Below, piece after piece: positions 6,363 through 7,058 of a stretch of DNA of 7,058 nt. Under the pieces are notes generated by a model. The model searched no databases and had not been told where the DNA came from. It was given only the letters and a program-made list of their open reading frames with translations. Every line of letters begins with the position of its first letter. The first letter of the stretch is position 1. The translations under genes and the position numbers were made by a program. Source of the stretch: Ferruginibacter sp. (GTDB taxonomy: Bacteria > Bacteroidota > Bacteroidia > Chitinophagales > Chitinophagaceae). The DNA is taken from assembly GCA_025352435.1 (NCBI GenBank), contig JANXTN010000219.1:1-7058 (forward strand), read 5' to 3'.

Positions 6363-7058
6363 TTAGTTTTCGATAATTTCTTCTTTTAAAATACCGTTTG
6401 TTTGTACCAATAATGTGCCTTGGGTATAATTTTCATTATGTTGGGAAGCATCAAGACCGAGTAATTCTTCTTCTTGACTTACCCGAATAGGAAGGATGAA
6501 ATTGATGAATTTGAATATTACAAACGACATTGCGAAACTATATGCAACAACAATAGCTACGCCTTTTAACTGCGTAATGAAGAATGCAGGATTTCCGTAA
6601 AACAAACCATCTGTACCTGCCGCATTAACAGATTTTGTGGCAAAAATTCCGGTTAAGATCATTCCTACAATTCCACCAATACCATGGCATGGAAATACAT
6701 CCAGCGTATCATCTAAACTTGATTTTGCTTTATAATGAACTGCCACATTTGAAATAATGGCTGCTAAAAATCCGATAAAAATACTTTGAGGAATGGCAAC
6801 AAAACCTGCACCGGGGGTAATAGCGACCAACCCAACTACAGCACCAATACAGAAGCCCAATACTGAAGGTTTTTTACCTTTTAATACATCAAAAAACATC
6901 CAGCTTAGACCCGCTGCTGCAGCCGCTGTGTTTGTTGTAGCAAATGCTGAAACAGATAAAGTAGTGGCACCTAAAGCTGAACCGGCATTAAAACCAAACC
7001 AGCCAAACCACAGCAAACCCGTACCTATTAGTACATATGGAATATTAGCCGGAGGAAT
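6363..7058 (-). CDS. amt: Ammonium transporter Amt, C-terminal part (5' end outside window)
   Basis: Amt proteins conduct ammonium or ammonia across the inner membrane as trimers. The minus-strand frame is open to the window edge and gives 231 residues, about the C-terminal 55% of a typical Amt. The frame continues upstream of an internal TTG at 7014-7016 with typical Amt residues (ANIPYVLIGTGLLWFGWFGF), so that TTG is not the start. Recognisable blocks are FGFNAGSALGA, TNTAAAAAGLSW, AITPGAGFV and DVFPCHGIGG, whose His (residue 125 of the fragment) is the second of the twin pore histidines. Hydrophobic spans alternate with short loops up to about residue 190. The cytoplasmic tail (EEELLGLDASQHNENY) matches the conserved PII/GlnK-responsive C-terminal region, so regulation by a PII protein is likely, although none is visible here. 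About 20 extra residues follow this tail. The barrel gene lies downstream on the same strand. Confidence 0.95.
   Translation of the reverse strand: MPPANIPYVLIGTGLLWFGWFGFNAGSALGATTLSVSAFATTNTAAAAAGLSWMFFDVLKGKKPSVLGFCIGAVVGLVAITPGAGFVAIPQSIFIGFLAAIISNVAVHYKAKSSLDDTLDVFPCHGIGGIVGMILTGIFATKSVNAAGTDGLFYGNPAFFITQLKGVAIVVAYSFAMSFVIFKFINFILPIRVSQEEELLGLDASQHNENYTQGTLLVQTNGILKEEIIEN

Noticed and set aside
7014..7016. Possible TTG start for a short Amt-like protein
   Set aside because: The frame continues upstream to the window edge with typical Amt sequence, so this is an internal leucine codon of a gene cut by the window.

Overview
This window looks like ordinary chromosome from a low-GC member of the Bacteroidota, most likely near the Chitinophagales/Sphingobacteriales. 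Four things point there. The order tuf - tRNA-Trp - secE - nusG is typical. Gene starts have A/T-rich leaders without clear Shine-Dalgarno sequences. The PEP carboxylase has a divergent motif set that I associate with this phylum. An ammonium transporter is paired with an OmpL-like (bbp2) outer-membrane barrel. The placement is inferred from protein style and synteny; no search was run.

Layout. Positions 1-381 hold the 3' end of tuf (EF-Tu), followed by a hairpin terminator (426-467). A tRNA-Trp(CCA) gene lies at 541-611, followed by a large stem-loop (622-682). secE (709-903) and nusG (906-1520) come next, 2 bp apart, and end at a bidirectional terminator (1538-1564). msrA (1584-2246, minus) converges on that terminator and encodes a probable lipoprotein methionine sulfoxide reductase A. 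A 228-bp divergent intergenic region separates it from ppc (2475-5036, plus), an 853-residue PEP carboxylase homologue. ppc ends near a second hairpin (5119-5151) shared with the convergent minus-strand unit. That unit contains, in transcription order, the 3' part of amt (6363-7058, running off the right edge), a hairpin-bearing spacer, and an outer-membrane barrel protein (5204-6274). There is no gene-free stretch above about 300 bases.

Functional picture. The left third is translation, secretion and transcription machinery: EF-Tu, tRNA-Trp, the SecE subunit of SecYEG, and the elongation/antitermination factor NusG. The ribosomal-protein/RNA-polymerase genes that usually follow nusG (rplK-rplA-rplJ-rplL-rpoB-rpoC) are absent, and a strong terminator plus an opposing msrA stand in their place. 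The middle is envelope protein repair (msrA) and anaplerotic carbon fixation (ppc). The right end is a nitrogen-uptake pair: an inner-membrane Amt channel and an outer-membrane barrel.

I see no mobile element, CRISPR array, phage gene, defence system or unrecognised protein-coding gene. The points most worth a second look are the substituted signature residues of the PEP carboxylase, the break in synteny after nusG, and two prominent stem-loops (tRNA-Trp/secE and amt/porin) whose roles are not obvious.
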